NCBI GenBank assembly: GCA_016867265.1
Contig: VGJW01000005.1
Coordinates: 62,001-126,000, forward strand
DNA length: 64,000 nucleotides
Source: Candidatus Tanganyikabacteria bacterium
GTDB lineage: Bacteria > Cyanobacteriota > Sericytochromatia > S15B-MN24 > VGJW01
Direction of reading: 5' to 3'
The notes beneath the pieces were generated by a model, which did no database searches, was not told where the DNA came from, and saw only the letters and a program-made list of their open reading frames with translations. Positions 51,815-61,106 of this stretch are shown here, piece after piece (the first letter of the stretch is position 1; each line of letters begins with the position of its first letter). Both the position numbers and the translations under genes were made by a program.

Positions 51815-52405
51815 TCAGTACTCGACGTACCGACCCAGCGCCCGTGCTCGACTGATCCAGACGTTGAGCGTCGTGACCGAGGGAATGCGATCGGACAGGC
51901 GGAAGCCGCCCTTGATGTGGGCGCTCTCCAGCGTGGGGCGCAGGTTTCGGGCATCGCGGCGGGCCAACTCTGCAACTGTATCCACGCCGGCTTCCTCGAG
52001 CAGGCGGGCATAGACCGGACCCGTCCGGGTCATGCGCATCAGATCGGCGTGGTTGACCCACGTCAGCAGCAGCTTGGTGCTGATGCCGGTCTTGCGCGCC
52101 AGACGCTCCCGGCCGGTGCGGGTGTGGCCGTTCTCGAGCAGGTGCATCACGTTCTCGACACCGGCCTGCCGGAGGGCTTCCGCGTAGACGGGGCCGATGC
52201 CCAGGATGCTGATGGCGCGGTAGAGGGCGGCCTTGTCCGTCTTGATGTCCGACTCGGTACCATCGGCTTCGAGTACGTCCGTGCCCGGCACGGCCAAGGT
52301 CGACATCGCCGTGGTCGCGCTCGCCGCAGGGGCAGACGGAGTCTGTCCGCAAGCCGCAAGGACCATGCTGGAACTCAGGATCAGGGAAAGGTGACGAGCA
52401 GTCAT
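51815..52405 (-). CDS. DUF4332 helix-hairpin-helix lipoprotein
   Basis: 196 residues. Lipobox LAAC (Cys19) in the signal peptide, then a Ser/Ala/Thr linker to about 50. The rest matches DUF4332: ILGIGPVYAEALRQAGVENV, GRERLARKTGISTKLLLTWV, LMRMTRTGPVYARLLEEAGVDTVAELARR. These are two tandem helix-hairpin-helix-like units, a fold used for DNA binding or protein contacts. Presence outside the cytoplasm is odd for such a fold. Divergent from the PAP2 gene across an AT-rich promoter region. Confidence 0.85.
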   Translation of the reverse strand: MTARHLSLILSSSMVLAACGQTPSAPAASATTAMSTLAVPGTDVLEADGTESDIKTDKAALYRAISILGIGPVYAEALRQAGVENVMHLLENGHTRTGRERLARKTGISTKLLLTWVNHADLMRMTRTGPVYARLLEEAGVDTVAELARRDARNLRPTLESAHIKGGFRLSDRIPSVTTLNVWISRARALGRYVEY

Positions 52406-52417
52406 GTCGGGGTACCC

Positions 52418-52473
52418 TTTATAGGACCAAGTTGTAGGTTTAAGTTAAAGAAGATTTAAAAAGACAATAATAT
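52418..52473. promoter_or_regulatory. AT-rich divergent promoter region (DUF4332 lipoprotein / PAP2)
   Basis: In a very GC-rich setting, 52418-52475 is strikingly AT-rich. Minus strand: TATAAA at 52423-52418, 13 bases before the lipoprotein ATG. Plus strand: TTAAAG (52445-52450), 17 bases, TAATAT (52468-52473), 40 bases before the PAP2 start. The runs of A/T may act as UP elements. Confidence 0.5.
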
Positions 52474-52513
52474 CCTACCATGGTGACTCGTGAGCTGACA
52501 AGAGGTGAACCCG

Positions 52514-53110
52514 ATGACTGAGCGAGGACGTGCCGGACTGCTTGCCTGGGGGCTGTGTGTCGCCTGCAGCCTGCCATTGCCCGCTTGGGCCGCAGACCCG
52601 GAGGGCCCCCTCGTCCAAGGCGCCCAGAGCGTCCTGCAGGTGACGGGCCTTCCGGAGTTGGCCGTGGGCGTCTCGTGGGCGCCGATTTCTGCGGGCGTGC
52701 CCGTCCTGCTCGGTGGCCTTGCCGAACCCCGTGACCCCGGAGTTGCGCTCAGGATCCTTGCGACCGAGGCCGTGGCAGCGGGTCTTGCCGAGGGTCTCAA
52801 GGCCCTGATCCTTCGGCCGCGGCCGTTTGTCACGGACCCGACGCTGCGATTGCCCGCAGGTCCTGCGGACAGCACCTCGATGCCTTCCGGCCATGCCGCC
52901 GTGACCTTTGCAGGAGCGTCCGTCCTCGCCACGATGCGACCGGACATGGCTCCGTGGGCCTGGGGGTGGGCCACGGCGGTCTCCCTGAGCCGTGTCGTGC
53001 TCGGTGTCCACTATCCGTCGGACGTGCTTGCCGGTGCGCTCCTCGGCATCGGCACGGCGGCGACGGCTGCCTGGTTGGTGCCGTCACCCGGCGCGACGCC
53101 GTCTCGCTGA
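52514..53110 (+). CDS. Exported PAP2-family phosphatase
   Basis: 198 residues from ATG 52514, chosen for AGGTGA 6 bases upstream over a GTG at 52505. Signal peptide ending PAWA|AD. The three PAP2 motifs are present: KALILRPRPF, SMPSGHAAVTF and SRVVLGVHYPSDVLAG, with the catalytic His residues. It lacks the full six helices of membrane PAP2 lipid phosphatases and may be a periplasmic acid phosphatase-like or undecaprenyl-PP phosphatase-like enzyme. Confidence 0.9.
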   Translation: MTERGRAGLLAWGLCVACSLPLPAWAADPEGPLVQGAQSVLQVTGLPELAVGVSWAPISAGVPVLLGGLAEPRDPGVALRILATEAVAAGLAEGLKALILRPRPFVTDPTLRLPAGPADSTSMPSGHAAVTFAGASVLATMRPDMAPWAWGWATAVSLSRVVLGVHYPSDVLAGALLGIGTAATAAWLVPSPGATPSR

Positions 53111-53117
53111 GTGCTCC

Positions 53118-54230
53118 TTACGGGGTAGCTTCTTCCCGGATGCCCGTCAGACGGACATTCCAGGGACCGCCGTCCTCCCTCAGGACCAGCGTCAGGCCAC
53201 GGGTATCCGCGGCGAGGTCCTTGCCGACGTGCAGGTGGCGGCTCTGCTGTTCGCCGGGGGCAAGCGTCCACGCTGCCTCTTCCCCGCTTGCCCGCGTCAC
53301 CCACGCCGTCAAGTCCTCGCCTTCCCGGGTGGCCAACTGGATGTCGCCATCCTGACCCAGCAAGGTCAGGGGGTGGTCGGTACCGTTGGCTACCTGCACC
53401 GTCACCCGCAGGCCGTCGCCCGTGACCATTCGGGCATTGAACGAGGCGGAAACGCCCTGCTGGACGACGACACGGCTGATGTACTCGAGGATCGGAGGCG
53501 GTGTCGGGGCCGGCGTCGGGGTCGGTACCGGGCTGGGTTCGACCGCGAATACACCGCCGCTGGCCGTCGCAATATCTGCCGATGCCGTTGCGCCCGATGC
53601 CTCGAGCATGGCGGTCCACGGTTCGATCGGAGCGGGAGCCGGGGCGCCGATGGATTGGCGCAGGGCCGGCACGGGGGTCGAGGGCCCCACCAGCCACAGC
53701 GTCAGGCCGGCACCCAGCAGGAACCCGGCCACCCCGGTGCCGACGAGCAAGGTCGTCTGGCCGCTGCCGGTCTCGGGATCGGGCTGGTCCGGGTCGACGC
53801 CCTCGAAGGCCTGCCGCAGCCATCGGACGACCGGACGCTTGGCCGGCTCCGGGTCCAGGGCATCCAGCAGCACGAGGTCGATGGCCGAGGACAAGCCGCG
53901 GACGAGGTCGCTGGGCCGGGCGAGGCCACCGGAACGAGGCTGGCGGGCGCCTTCGGGAAAGGCCTGGTGGCCGGTCAGGACCTCGTAGGCGAGGGCGGCC
54001 AATGCATGAACGTCGGCTGCCGGACCCGTGGCGGGTTCCTCAGGCGCCGTCCATCGCCCCGGTATTTCTGCCGGCGTCTCGGGGACCTTGAATCGCCCGA
54101 GGCACAATTCCTCAAGGGTTTCGCCAGCCAACTGGCCATGCCAGCGATGTTCCTGGTGCAGGGCCTCGAGGCGGCGGGCAAGGTCTTGAACCTGGGGCCA
54201 GAGCGTCGTGGAGAGGGGCTTGCCGGTCAT
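53118..54230 (-). CDS. Membrane-anchored pseudokinase with extracytoplasmic domain
   Basis: 370 residues. The N-terminal 145 residues look like only the C-lobe of a Ser/Thr kinase. The catalytic loop reads [10 protein letters not shown] (31-40; Asp replaced by Gln), APE is kept (TAPEE, 61-65), then [19 protein letters not shown] (73-91) and LDPEPAKRP. The nucleotide-binding N-lobe, catalytic Asp and DFG are absent, so it cannot be an active kinase. A transmembrane helix (159-181) leads to a Pro/Ala/Thr linker and a C-terminal beta-rich domain (about 255-370, [20 protein letters not shown]). It probably transmits or scaffolds a signal across the membrane. The start overlaps the uvrB stop by 4 bases. 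Confidence 0.8.
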   Translation of the reverse strand: MTGKPLSTTLWPQVQDLARRLEALHQEHRWHGQLAGETLEELCLGRFKVPETPAEIPGRWTAPEEPATGPAADVHALAALAYEVLTGHQAFPEGARQPRSGGLARPSDLVRGLSSAIDLVLLDALDPEPAKRPVVRWLRQAFEGVDPDQPDPETGSGQTTLLVGTGVAGFLLGAGLTLWLVGPSTPVPALRQSIGAPAPAPIEPWTAMLEASGATASADIATASGGVFAVEPSPVPTPTPAPTPPPILEYISRVVVQQGVSASFNARMVTGDGLRVTVQVANGTDHPLTLLGQDGDIQLATREGEDLTAWVTRASGEEAAWTLAPGEQQSRHLHVGKDLAADTRGLTLVLREDGGPWNVRLTGIREEATP

Positions 54231-56287
54231 GACCTGCGTCCTTTGGGGCGCCGGGCGCCCGGTGTGTCCTGGGGTGGGGTGCCGAGGGCCTCGGCTGCCT
54301 GGGCCTGGGCCCGGCCATGATCGGCCATCTGGAGACGAAGCGACTGGATGCGATCCCGAAGCTCCGCCGCGTGCTCGAACTCGAGCGACTGGGCTGCCGC
54401 ACGCATCTCGCCCTCGAGGCGCTTGATGGCGGCGGGGATGTCCTCCGGCCGTACGATCGTGGCCGAGTCGACCTCGGGCGCGGCACCCAGTGCCTCGAGC
54501 AAGGCGTTGCGAGACGACTTCACGATGGGTTGGGGCACGATGCCGTTTGCCTCATTGTGGGCTTCCTGAAGCTTTCGGCGCCGGTTTGTCTCATCGATCG
54601 CCCGCTCCATCGAGCCCGTGATGCGGTCGGCATACATCAGGACGTGGCCTTCGGGATGTCGGGCGGCGCGCCCCATGGTCTGGATCAGGGAACGACCATC
54701 CCTCAAGTAGCCTTCCTTGTCCGCATCGAGGATGGCCACGAGCGAGACCTCGGGCAGGTCCAGTCCCTCGCGCAGCAGGTTGACGCCCACGAGGATGTCG
54801 AACACGCCCTGGCGCAGGTCACGCAGCAAGGCGATGCGCTCGAGCGACTTGACGTCGCTGTGCAGGTAGCGTGCCTTGAGGCCGATCTCGAGCATGTAGT
54901 CCGTCAGGTCCTCGGCCATGCGCTTGGTCAGCGTCGTGACGAGGACCCGGTGGCCTCGACCGGTGCGTTCCCGGATGACGCCGACAAGATGGTCGACCTG
55001 GCCCGTGACCGGTCGGACCTCGATCGTGGGGTCGATCAGGCCCGTGGGGCGGATGATCTGCTCGACCACGTTGGCGCCCGCTTCCTTCATTTCGCGGTCG
55101 CCCGGCGTCGCCGACACGTACATGACCTGACCCACGCGTTGCCAAAACTCGGCCGCCTGCAAGGGACGGTTGTCCAGCGCGCTGGGCAATCGGAAGCCAT
55201 GATCGACGAGCACGGTCTTGCGCGACCTGTCCCCGGCATACATCGCCTGTACCTGTGGCAGGGTGACGTGGCTCTCGTCGATGAACAGCAGGAAATCCTT
55301 GGGGAAGTAGCTGAGCAACGTGGCGGGAGGTTCGCCCTCGCGCCGGCCCCCGAGGTGGCGAGAGTAGTTCTCGACGCCGTTGCACTGGCCGATCTGGCGC
55401 AGCATCTCGAGATCATAGCGCGTCCGCTGCTCGATGCGCTGGGCTTCGAGCAGCTTCTGGTGGCGCATGAACCAGCCCAGACGGTCGTCGAGTTCGGTCT
55501 CGATGTCCCGCAGGGCACGCCCCAGGTCCTCCTCGGGCGTCACGAAGTGCTTCGCCGGGAAGATGGTGACTTGGTCGATATCACGCAGGATTTCGCCCGT
55601 GACGGGATCGATCACCCGGATGCGATCGACCTCGTCCCCGAAGAGCTCGATGCGGACCACCGACTCCTCGTAGCTGGGTACCAATTCGACCGAGTCGCCC
55701 CGGACTCGGAATCGACCGCGTCCCAGGTCGATGTCATTGCGTTCGTAGTAGACGGAGACCAGCGCGCGAAGCAGGGCTTGCCGGCTGATGGTCTCGCCGA
55801 CGTGGATGCGTCGCGCCCCCCGCGCATAATCCTCCGGTGGGCCCAGACCGTAGATGCACGAGATCGAGGCCACCACCACGGTATCCCGGCGTTCGAGCAG
55901 GTTGCGCGTGGCCGAGTGCCGCAGGCGGTCGATGTCGTCGTTGATGGCCGACGTCTTCTCGATGTAGGTGTCCGTCGAGGGAATGTAGGCCTCGGGCTGG
56001 TAGTAGTCGTAATAGCTGACGAAGTACTCGATGGCGTTGTCGGGAAAGAACTCGCGCAGCTCGTTGCAGAGCTGCGCTGCTAGGGTCTTGTTGTGCGCCA
56101 GGATCAGCGTCGGGCGTTGCAGGCGCTCGATGGCGGCCGCCATGGTGTAGGTCTTGCCAGTGCCCGTGGCCCCCAGCAGGACGACCCGTTCCGTGGCGGG
56201 GTCACCAAAGGCCTTCGCGATGGCCTCGATGGCCTTGCCTTGGTCCCCTGCCGGCCCATAGGGGGCCTTGAGCGTGAAAGGTGGCAC
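54227..56287 (-). CDS. uvrB: Excinuclease ABC subunit B
   Basis: 686 residues from a GTG, 9 bases after tatA. The helicase P-loop is GATGTGKT (39-46); the damage-probing beta-hairpin with [15 protein letters not shown] lies at about 91-105; DEAD-type IDESH motif; C-terminal UVR domain for UvrC (about 625-660, [18 protein letters not shown]). Nucleotide excision repair. No SOS box is seen directly before it, so it relies on upstream transcription or is not LexA-controlled. Confidence 0.98.
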   Translation of the reverse strand: MPPFTLKAPYGPAGDQGKAIEAIAKAFGDPATERVVLLGATGTGKTYTMAAAIERLQRPTLILAHNKTLAAQLCNELREFFPDNAIEYFVSYYDYYQPEAYIPSTDTYIEKTSAINDDIDRLRHSATRNLLERRDTVVVASISCIYGLGPPEDYARGARRIHVGETISRQALLRALVSVYYERNDIDLGRGRFRVRGDSVELVPSYEESVVRIELFGDEVDRIRVIDPVTGEILRDIDQVTIFPAKHFVTPEEDLGRALRDIETELDDRLGWFMRHQKLLEAQRIEQRTRYDLEMLRQIGQCNGVENYSRHLGGRREGEPPATLLSYFPKDFLLFIDESHVTLPQVQAMYAGDRSRKTVLVDHGFRLPSALDNRPLQAAEFWQRVGQVMYVSATPGDREMKEAGANVVEQIIRPTGLIDPTIEVRPVTGQVDHLVGVIRERTGRGHRVLVTTLTKRMAEDLTDYMLEIGLKARYLHSDVKSLERIALLRDLRQGVFDILVGVNLLREGLDLPEVSLVAILDADKEGYLRDGRSLIQTMGRAARHPEGHVLMYADRITGSMERAIDETNRRRKLQEAHNEANGIVPQPIVKSSRNALLEALGAAPEVDSATIVRPEDIPAAIKRLEGEMRAAAQSLEFEHAAELRDRIQSLRLQMADHGRAQAQAAEALGTPPQDTPGARRPKGRRS

Positions 56288-56296
56288 CCGGAAGCG

Positions 56297-56500
56297 TCAG
56301 CCCCCGGTCGCCGGGGGAGTCGGGGGCAAGTCGCCACCATCCCCGGGTGCTGCCTGGCTGCTGCCCAAGGCTTCGGCATGGCCGTCCTTGAACTCGCGAC
56401 CGGAACGGCGGATGGCTCGGGCGAGCTCCGGGATCTTCTGGGAACCGAAGAGGAGGACACCCAGACCCACGATCACGGCGGCATCGGCAAAGGACAACAT
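56297..56500 (-). CDS. tatA: Twin-arginine translocase subunit TatA
   Basis: 67 residues from ATG 56500. N-terminal transmembrane helix followed by the TatA hinge and amphipathic helix (LLFGSQKIPELARAIRRSGREFKDG), then a Gly/Pro-rich tail. TatA forms the pore for folded proteins with Tat signals; tatC is not in this window. TatA and TatE/TatB are hard to separate at this size; the FG hinge favours TatA. Confidence 0.9.
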   Translation of the reverse strand: MLSFADAAVIVGLGVLLFGSQKIPELARAIRRSGREFKDGHAEALGSSQAAPGDGGDLPPTPPATGG

Positions 56501-56538
56501 GGATGAATTGTAGCTCCGGCCCCGGCTCGGGACAAAGG

Positions 56539-56572
56539 CCGGGGGGGCCGGCCTGGTGGCCGACCCCCCCGG
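56539..56572 (-). terminator. Terminator after groEL
   Basis: CCGGGGGGG-C-CGGCC (56539-56553) pairs with GGCCG-A-CCCCCCCGG (56558-56572) around a TGGT loop: 14 pairs with one opposed mismatch. The minus strand continues CTTTGTC. It isolates groESL from tatA-uvrB. Confidence 0.75.
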
Positions 56573-56610
56573 GTTCATGCGGACGTCAGGTAGATGCAGG
56601 TCCCGAAGGC

Positions 56611-58254
<1,644 letters not shown>

Positions 58255-58294
58255 TTAACTCGCTTTATATGCGCTTTAGGGTAGGGAAACCGGA

Positions 58295-58597
58295 TTACTC
58301 GATGATGCCGAGAATGTCCTTCTCGGCCAGCAGCAGATACTCGGCGCCGTCGAGCTTGACCTCGGTGCCGGAATACTTGGCGAAGATGACGCGCTCGCCC
58401 GTCTTGACGTCCATCGGCAGGCGATCGCCGTCATCGTCCATCTTGCCGGGGCCGACAGCGATGACTTCGCCCATCTGCGGCTTCTCCTGCGCGGTGTCCG
58501 GCAGATAGATGCCGCCCGAGGTTTGCTCCTGCTTGAGAACCTTGACGACGACCCGATCCCCGAGGGGCCGGATCTTGCTCATGGTGGCTGTTGTCAT
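58295..58597 (-). CDS. groS: Co-chaperonin GroES
   Basis: 100 residues from ATG 58597 (GGAGG 12 bases upstream); an internal ATG at 58582 gives the commoner 95 residues but lacks its own ribosome site. Core [28 protein letters not shown] with the mobile loop, and C-terminal [14 protein letters not shown]. Lid of the GroEL chamber. Confidence 0.97.
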   Translation of the reverse strand: MTTATMSKIRPLGDRVVVKVLKQEQTSGGIYLPDTAQEKPQMGEVIAVGPGKMDDDGDRLPMDVKTGERVIFAKYSGTEVKLDGAEYLLLAEKDILGIIE

Positions 58598-58632
58598 GGG
58601 TGGTTTGAACCTCCGTAGAAACCAATCTCTGG

Positions 58633-58659
58633 TTAGCACTCATTCGAGGTGAGTGCTAA
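58633..58659. promoter_or_regulatory. CIRCE operator (HrcA-binding site) of groESL
   Basis: TTAGCACTC, 9 bases, GAGTGCTAA: a perfect match to the CIRCE consensus. It lies between the groES promoter and start codon, where HrcA repressor binding blocks transcription until heat stress. hrcA itself is not in this window. Confidence 0.97.
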
Positions 58660-58667
58660 CAGCCGCT

Positions 58668-58697
58668 ATCGTACCCCACCCCTTCCCGGTCGCGCAA
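58668..58697 (-). promoter_or_regulatory. groESL promoter
   Basis: Minus strand TTGCGC (58697-58692), 18 bases, TACGAT (58673-58668). Transcription would begin about at the CIRCE edge, the usual geometry. Confidence 0.55.
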
Positions 58698-58730
58698 GGC
58701 GACAGCGGGTGGCTTGCGTCGCGGCCCTGC

Positions 58731-59345
58731 CTAGACGCGGCGGATCAGGCCCACGACCTTGCCCTGAATGGTCACGTCGGGCACCAGGATCGGTTCCATC
58801 GCCGCGTTGGCCGGTTGGAGGCGGTAGCCCTGCGGGTGCCGATACAGGCGCTTCAGGGTCGCTTCGCCGTCCTCGAGGAGGGCCACGACAATCTCGCCGT
58901 CGCGTGCCGTCTGTTGCTTGCGGATGACGACCCAATCCCCCGGCGTGATGTGGTCCTCGATCATGGATTCACCCTTGACCTCGAGGAGATACACCTGATC
59001 CTGAGGCCAGAGGTCGGCCAGGTCGACCTGATCCTGTCCCTCTATGGCCTCGATGGGCCGACCTGCCGCGATTCGCCCGGCCATCGGCAGGACACTCGCC
59101 GGTCGTTCGACGGCATCGTCGCCCATGATGCGGATGGCGCGGTTGCGCCCCTTTTCCCATTCGATGAGCCCGCGGGCCGCGAGGCTGGTGAGGTGGTAAT
59201 GGATGGTCGAGGTCGACCGAAGGCCCGTCGCGAGGCCGATTTCCCGAATCGAGGGCACGTAGCCCTTCTCCGTGCGCCACTGGCGAAGGACCTCGAGGAT
59301 CTCGGCCTGACGCGCCGGAAGGTCAAGTTCGCTCGGGTGGGTCAT
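58731..59345 (-). CDS. lexA: LexA SOS repressor
   Basis: 204 residues with GGAGG before the ATG. Winged helix N-terminal domain (PSIREIGLATGLRSTSTIHYHL). Self-cleavage site Ala94-Gly95 in RIAAGRP, catalytic Ser127 (KGESM) and Lys165 (ATLKRL) in the S24 domain. Represses DNA-damage genes until RecA triggers cleavage. Its own promoter carries a matching operator, indicating autoregulation. Confidence 0.98.
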   Translation of the reverse strand: MTHPSELDLPARQAEILEVLRQWRTEKGYVPSIREIGLATGLRSTSTIHYHLTSLAARGLIEWEKGRNRAIRIMGDDAVERPASVLPMAGRIAAGRPIEAIEGQDQVDLADLWPQDQVYLLEVKGESMIEDHITPGDWVVIRKQQTARDGEIVVALLEDGEATLKRLYRHPQGYRLQPANAAMEPILVPDVTIQGKVVGLIRRV

Positions 59346-59367
59346 GGTAGGGGCCTCCTGCGGGACG

Positions 59368-59379
59368 GAACAATGGTTC
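59368..59379. promoter_or_regulatory. SOS box (LexA operator) of lexA
   Basis: GAAC-AATG-GTTC, the GAAC-N4-GTTC pattern of LexA boxes in Bacillus-type bacteria, 2 bases downstream of the lexA -10 and covering the start of transcription. Confidence 0.85.
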
Positions 59380-59380
59380 G

Positions 59381-59409
59381 ATTCTCGTTTGGAGGTGGCC
59401 CCCTGTCAA
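59381..59409 (-). promoter_or_regulatory. lexA promoter
   Basis: Minus strand TTGACA (59409-59404), 17 bases, GAGAAT (59386-59381). Perfect -35 and usable -10, directly upstream of the SOS box. Confidence 0.8.
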
Positions 59410-59422
59410 GCGGCGAGGGGTC

Positions 59423-59451
59423 TTGAATCAAGGTAAAGCTACCGTTAAGAT
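59423..59451 (+). promoter_or_regulatory. Promoter of the hypothetical gene at 59458
   Basis: TTGAAT (59423-59428), 17 bases, TAAGAT (59446-59451), near consensus. The predicted start of transcription (about 59458) coincides with the GTG start codon, which suggests a leaderless mRNA or a later start codon. It is back to back with the lexA promoter, 13 bases apart. Confidence 0.65.
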
Positions 59452-59457
59452 GTCCAT

Positions 59458-59850
59458 GTGCACCTTGCCGTTCTTCATCTCGCCTTCGATGGCAGCCTGG
59501 CCAAACGCCGGCGGGCCTCGATGTCGGGGCGTGGCTGGGGTGTCTACCACCTGCACCCGACGGGGGCGGCGCTGACGGCGCTTCGCGAGTTTCCGCCCGA
59601 TGTGCTGGTGGTCGAGGCCGCCAGTCGCGAGGACGAGGTCCGGCCGATCCTCGGCGCCTTGGCTGCCGAGCGTCATCGTCGCGGGGGCCTCTTTCCCATC
59701 GTCGTGGTGGGGGGCGAGGCATTGGACGCGGCGTCTTGGCCGTCGGCCCCGGGGGGCTGGCGGCGCTTTCTCGCGCCGGGCGCCACGGACGTCGAGGTCG
59801 AGGAGGCGTGCCTTGCGGCTGCCGGCCTGCGCCGTGAGGCCATGGCCTGA
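59458..59850 (+). CDS. Hypothetical protein, possible degenerate receiver-like fold
   Basis: 130 residues from GTG 59458; an ATG at 59521 is an alternative. A Rossmann-like alternation is visible (TALREFPPDVLVVEA, LFPIVVVGGEAL), reminiscent of a response-regulator receiver domain, but the phosphoacceptor Asp and the conserved Thr and Lys are not in place. I do not recognise a family. Its TGA overlaps the ATG of the SpoIID-like gene, so the two are co-translated. Confidence 0.6.
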   Translation: MHLAVLHLAFDGSLAKRRRASMSGRGWGVYHLHPTGAALTALREFPPDVLVVEAASREDEVRPILGALAAERHRRGGLFPIVVVGGEALDAASWPSAPGGWRRFLAPGATDVEVEEACLAAAGLRREAMA

Positions 59851-61106
59851 TGCGCTGCCCCGGACGCTTGGTCCCGGTTCTCGTCGCCGCCGTCGGCCTT
59901 TCCGCCTGCGGGACGGCCCCGAGTCACCTTTGGGCCGGGCCAGCATTCCGGCCATTGCCCGGTGCATTCGAGGCGGATCAGGACGTCGGGGTGGGCGGGA
60001 CGCGCAGGGCCCTGATGCCGGCCCAGATTCGCACGATTCGAGTAGGTCTCACGCTCGGTGCGGCCGAAGTCCAGTTGGGTCTCGCGCCGGGCAGCTCCAT
60101 TCAGGGCCAGGTGCTGGAGCCTGGCGGCGTGCTCGCGGTGGCCGCCACCGGCGCCGGCAGGGCCCGCCTCACGGGACCGTGGGGTGACGTGGAACAGCGC
60201 CTTCCCCTTTGGATTCAGCCGGCGTCCGCGACCCAGGTGCAACATAAGGGCAGGCGCTACGGAGGGCTGATCGAGGTGCTCGATGCCCCCGACAGGCCGG
60301 GTTCGCTCACGGTGGTCGAGCGCGTGCCCCTCGAGGATTACCTTCGTGGTGTCGTTCCCGCCGAGATCAAGGCTTCGTGGCATCCCGAGGCGCTCCGCTG
60401 TCAGGCTGTGGCTGCGCGGACCTATGCCTGCGCCAACCTCGGGCGGCGCGCGGCCATGGGTTTCGATCTGATGGATACCGTCTCGGACCAGGTCTATGGG
60501 GGGGTCGGCGCCGCCCACCCGCTGACGGATGAGGCCATCCGGGCGACGGAGGGCGTCGTCATGACGTGGCAGGACAAGCCCATCGAGGCGTACTTCCACA
60601 GCTCTTCGGGCGGCGAGACGGACGACGGGCTTGCCGTATGGGGCTTGGACCTGCCCTACCTGCGCGGTACGGTGGACGTTGATGCTTCCCCCAATGCTTC
60701 GTGGCAGGTCGAGATCACGCCCGAGGCCCTGCGGCGCGGCTTGCAGGTGCTCGGCGTCTCGTGCGGCGTCCCCGAGCGCCTCGAGGTGGTGACCCGAACG
60801 CCGCACGGGAGGGCCCGTTGGCTCGCGGTGACGGGCAACGAAGGTATGGTGCGGGTGGATGCCAACAAGCTCAGGCTTGCCTCGGGTTGGCGCAGCACGC
60901 GCTACGCCGTCACCAGCGTGGCCGCCGGCTGGCGTCTGGATGGCGGGGGCTGGGGGCATGGCCTGGGCATGAGCCAGTGGGGCGCCAAGGCTTTCGCCGA
61001 GGCGGGCATGTCGGCGCCTGCCATCCTCGAGCGGTATTACCCGGGTGCTCGCTGGACAGCACCGCAAGCGTCCGTTTCCGGCCTAATGCCGCTGGTGGGG
61101 CGCTGA
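59850..61106 (+). CDS. SpoIID/LytB-domain lipoprotein
   Basis: 418 residues. Lipobox LSAC (Cys20). The SpoIID domain (about 150-400) shows VPLEDYLRGVVPAEI, ALRCQAVAARTYACAN, YFHSSSGGETDD and a C-terminal GHGLGMSQWGAKAFAEAG. In sporulating bacteria SpoIID is a lytic transglycosylase acting on denuded glycan; homologues are common in cyanobacteria and other non-sporeformers. A role in peptidoglycan remodelling is likely. The catalytic Glu of VPAEI is kept. The 3' end overlaps the convergent amidohydrolase by 197 bases. Confidence 0.92.
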   Translation: MRCPGRLVPVLVAAVGLSACGTAPSHLWAGPAFRPLPGAFEADQDVGVGGTRRALMPAQIRTIRVGLTLGAAEVQLGLAPGSSIQGQVLEPGGVLAVAATGAGRARLTGPWGDVEQRLPLWIQPASATQVQHKGRRYGGLIEVLDAPDRPGSLTVVERVPLEDYLRGVVPAEIKASWHPEALRCQAVAARTYACANLGRRAAMGFDLMDTVSDQVYGGVGAAHPLTDEAIRATEGVVMTWQDKPIEAYFHSSSGGETDDGLAVWGLDLPYLRGTVDVDASPNASWQVEITPEALRRGLQVLGVSCGVPERLEVVTRTPHGRARWLAVTGNEGMVRVDANKLRLASGWRSTRYAVTSVAAGWRLDGGGWGHGLGMSQWGAKAFAEAGMSAPAILERYYPGARWTAPQASVSGLMPLVGR

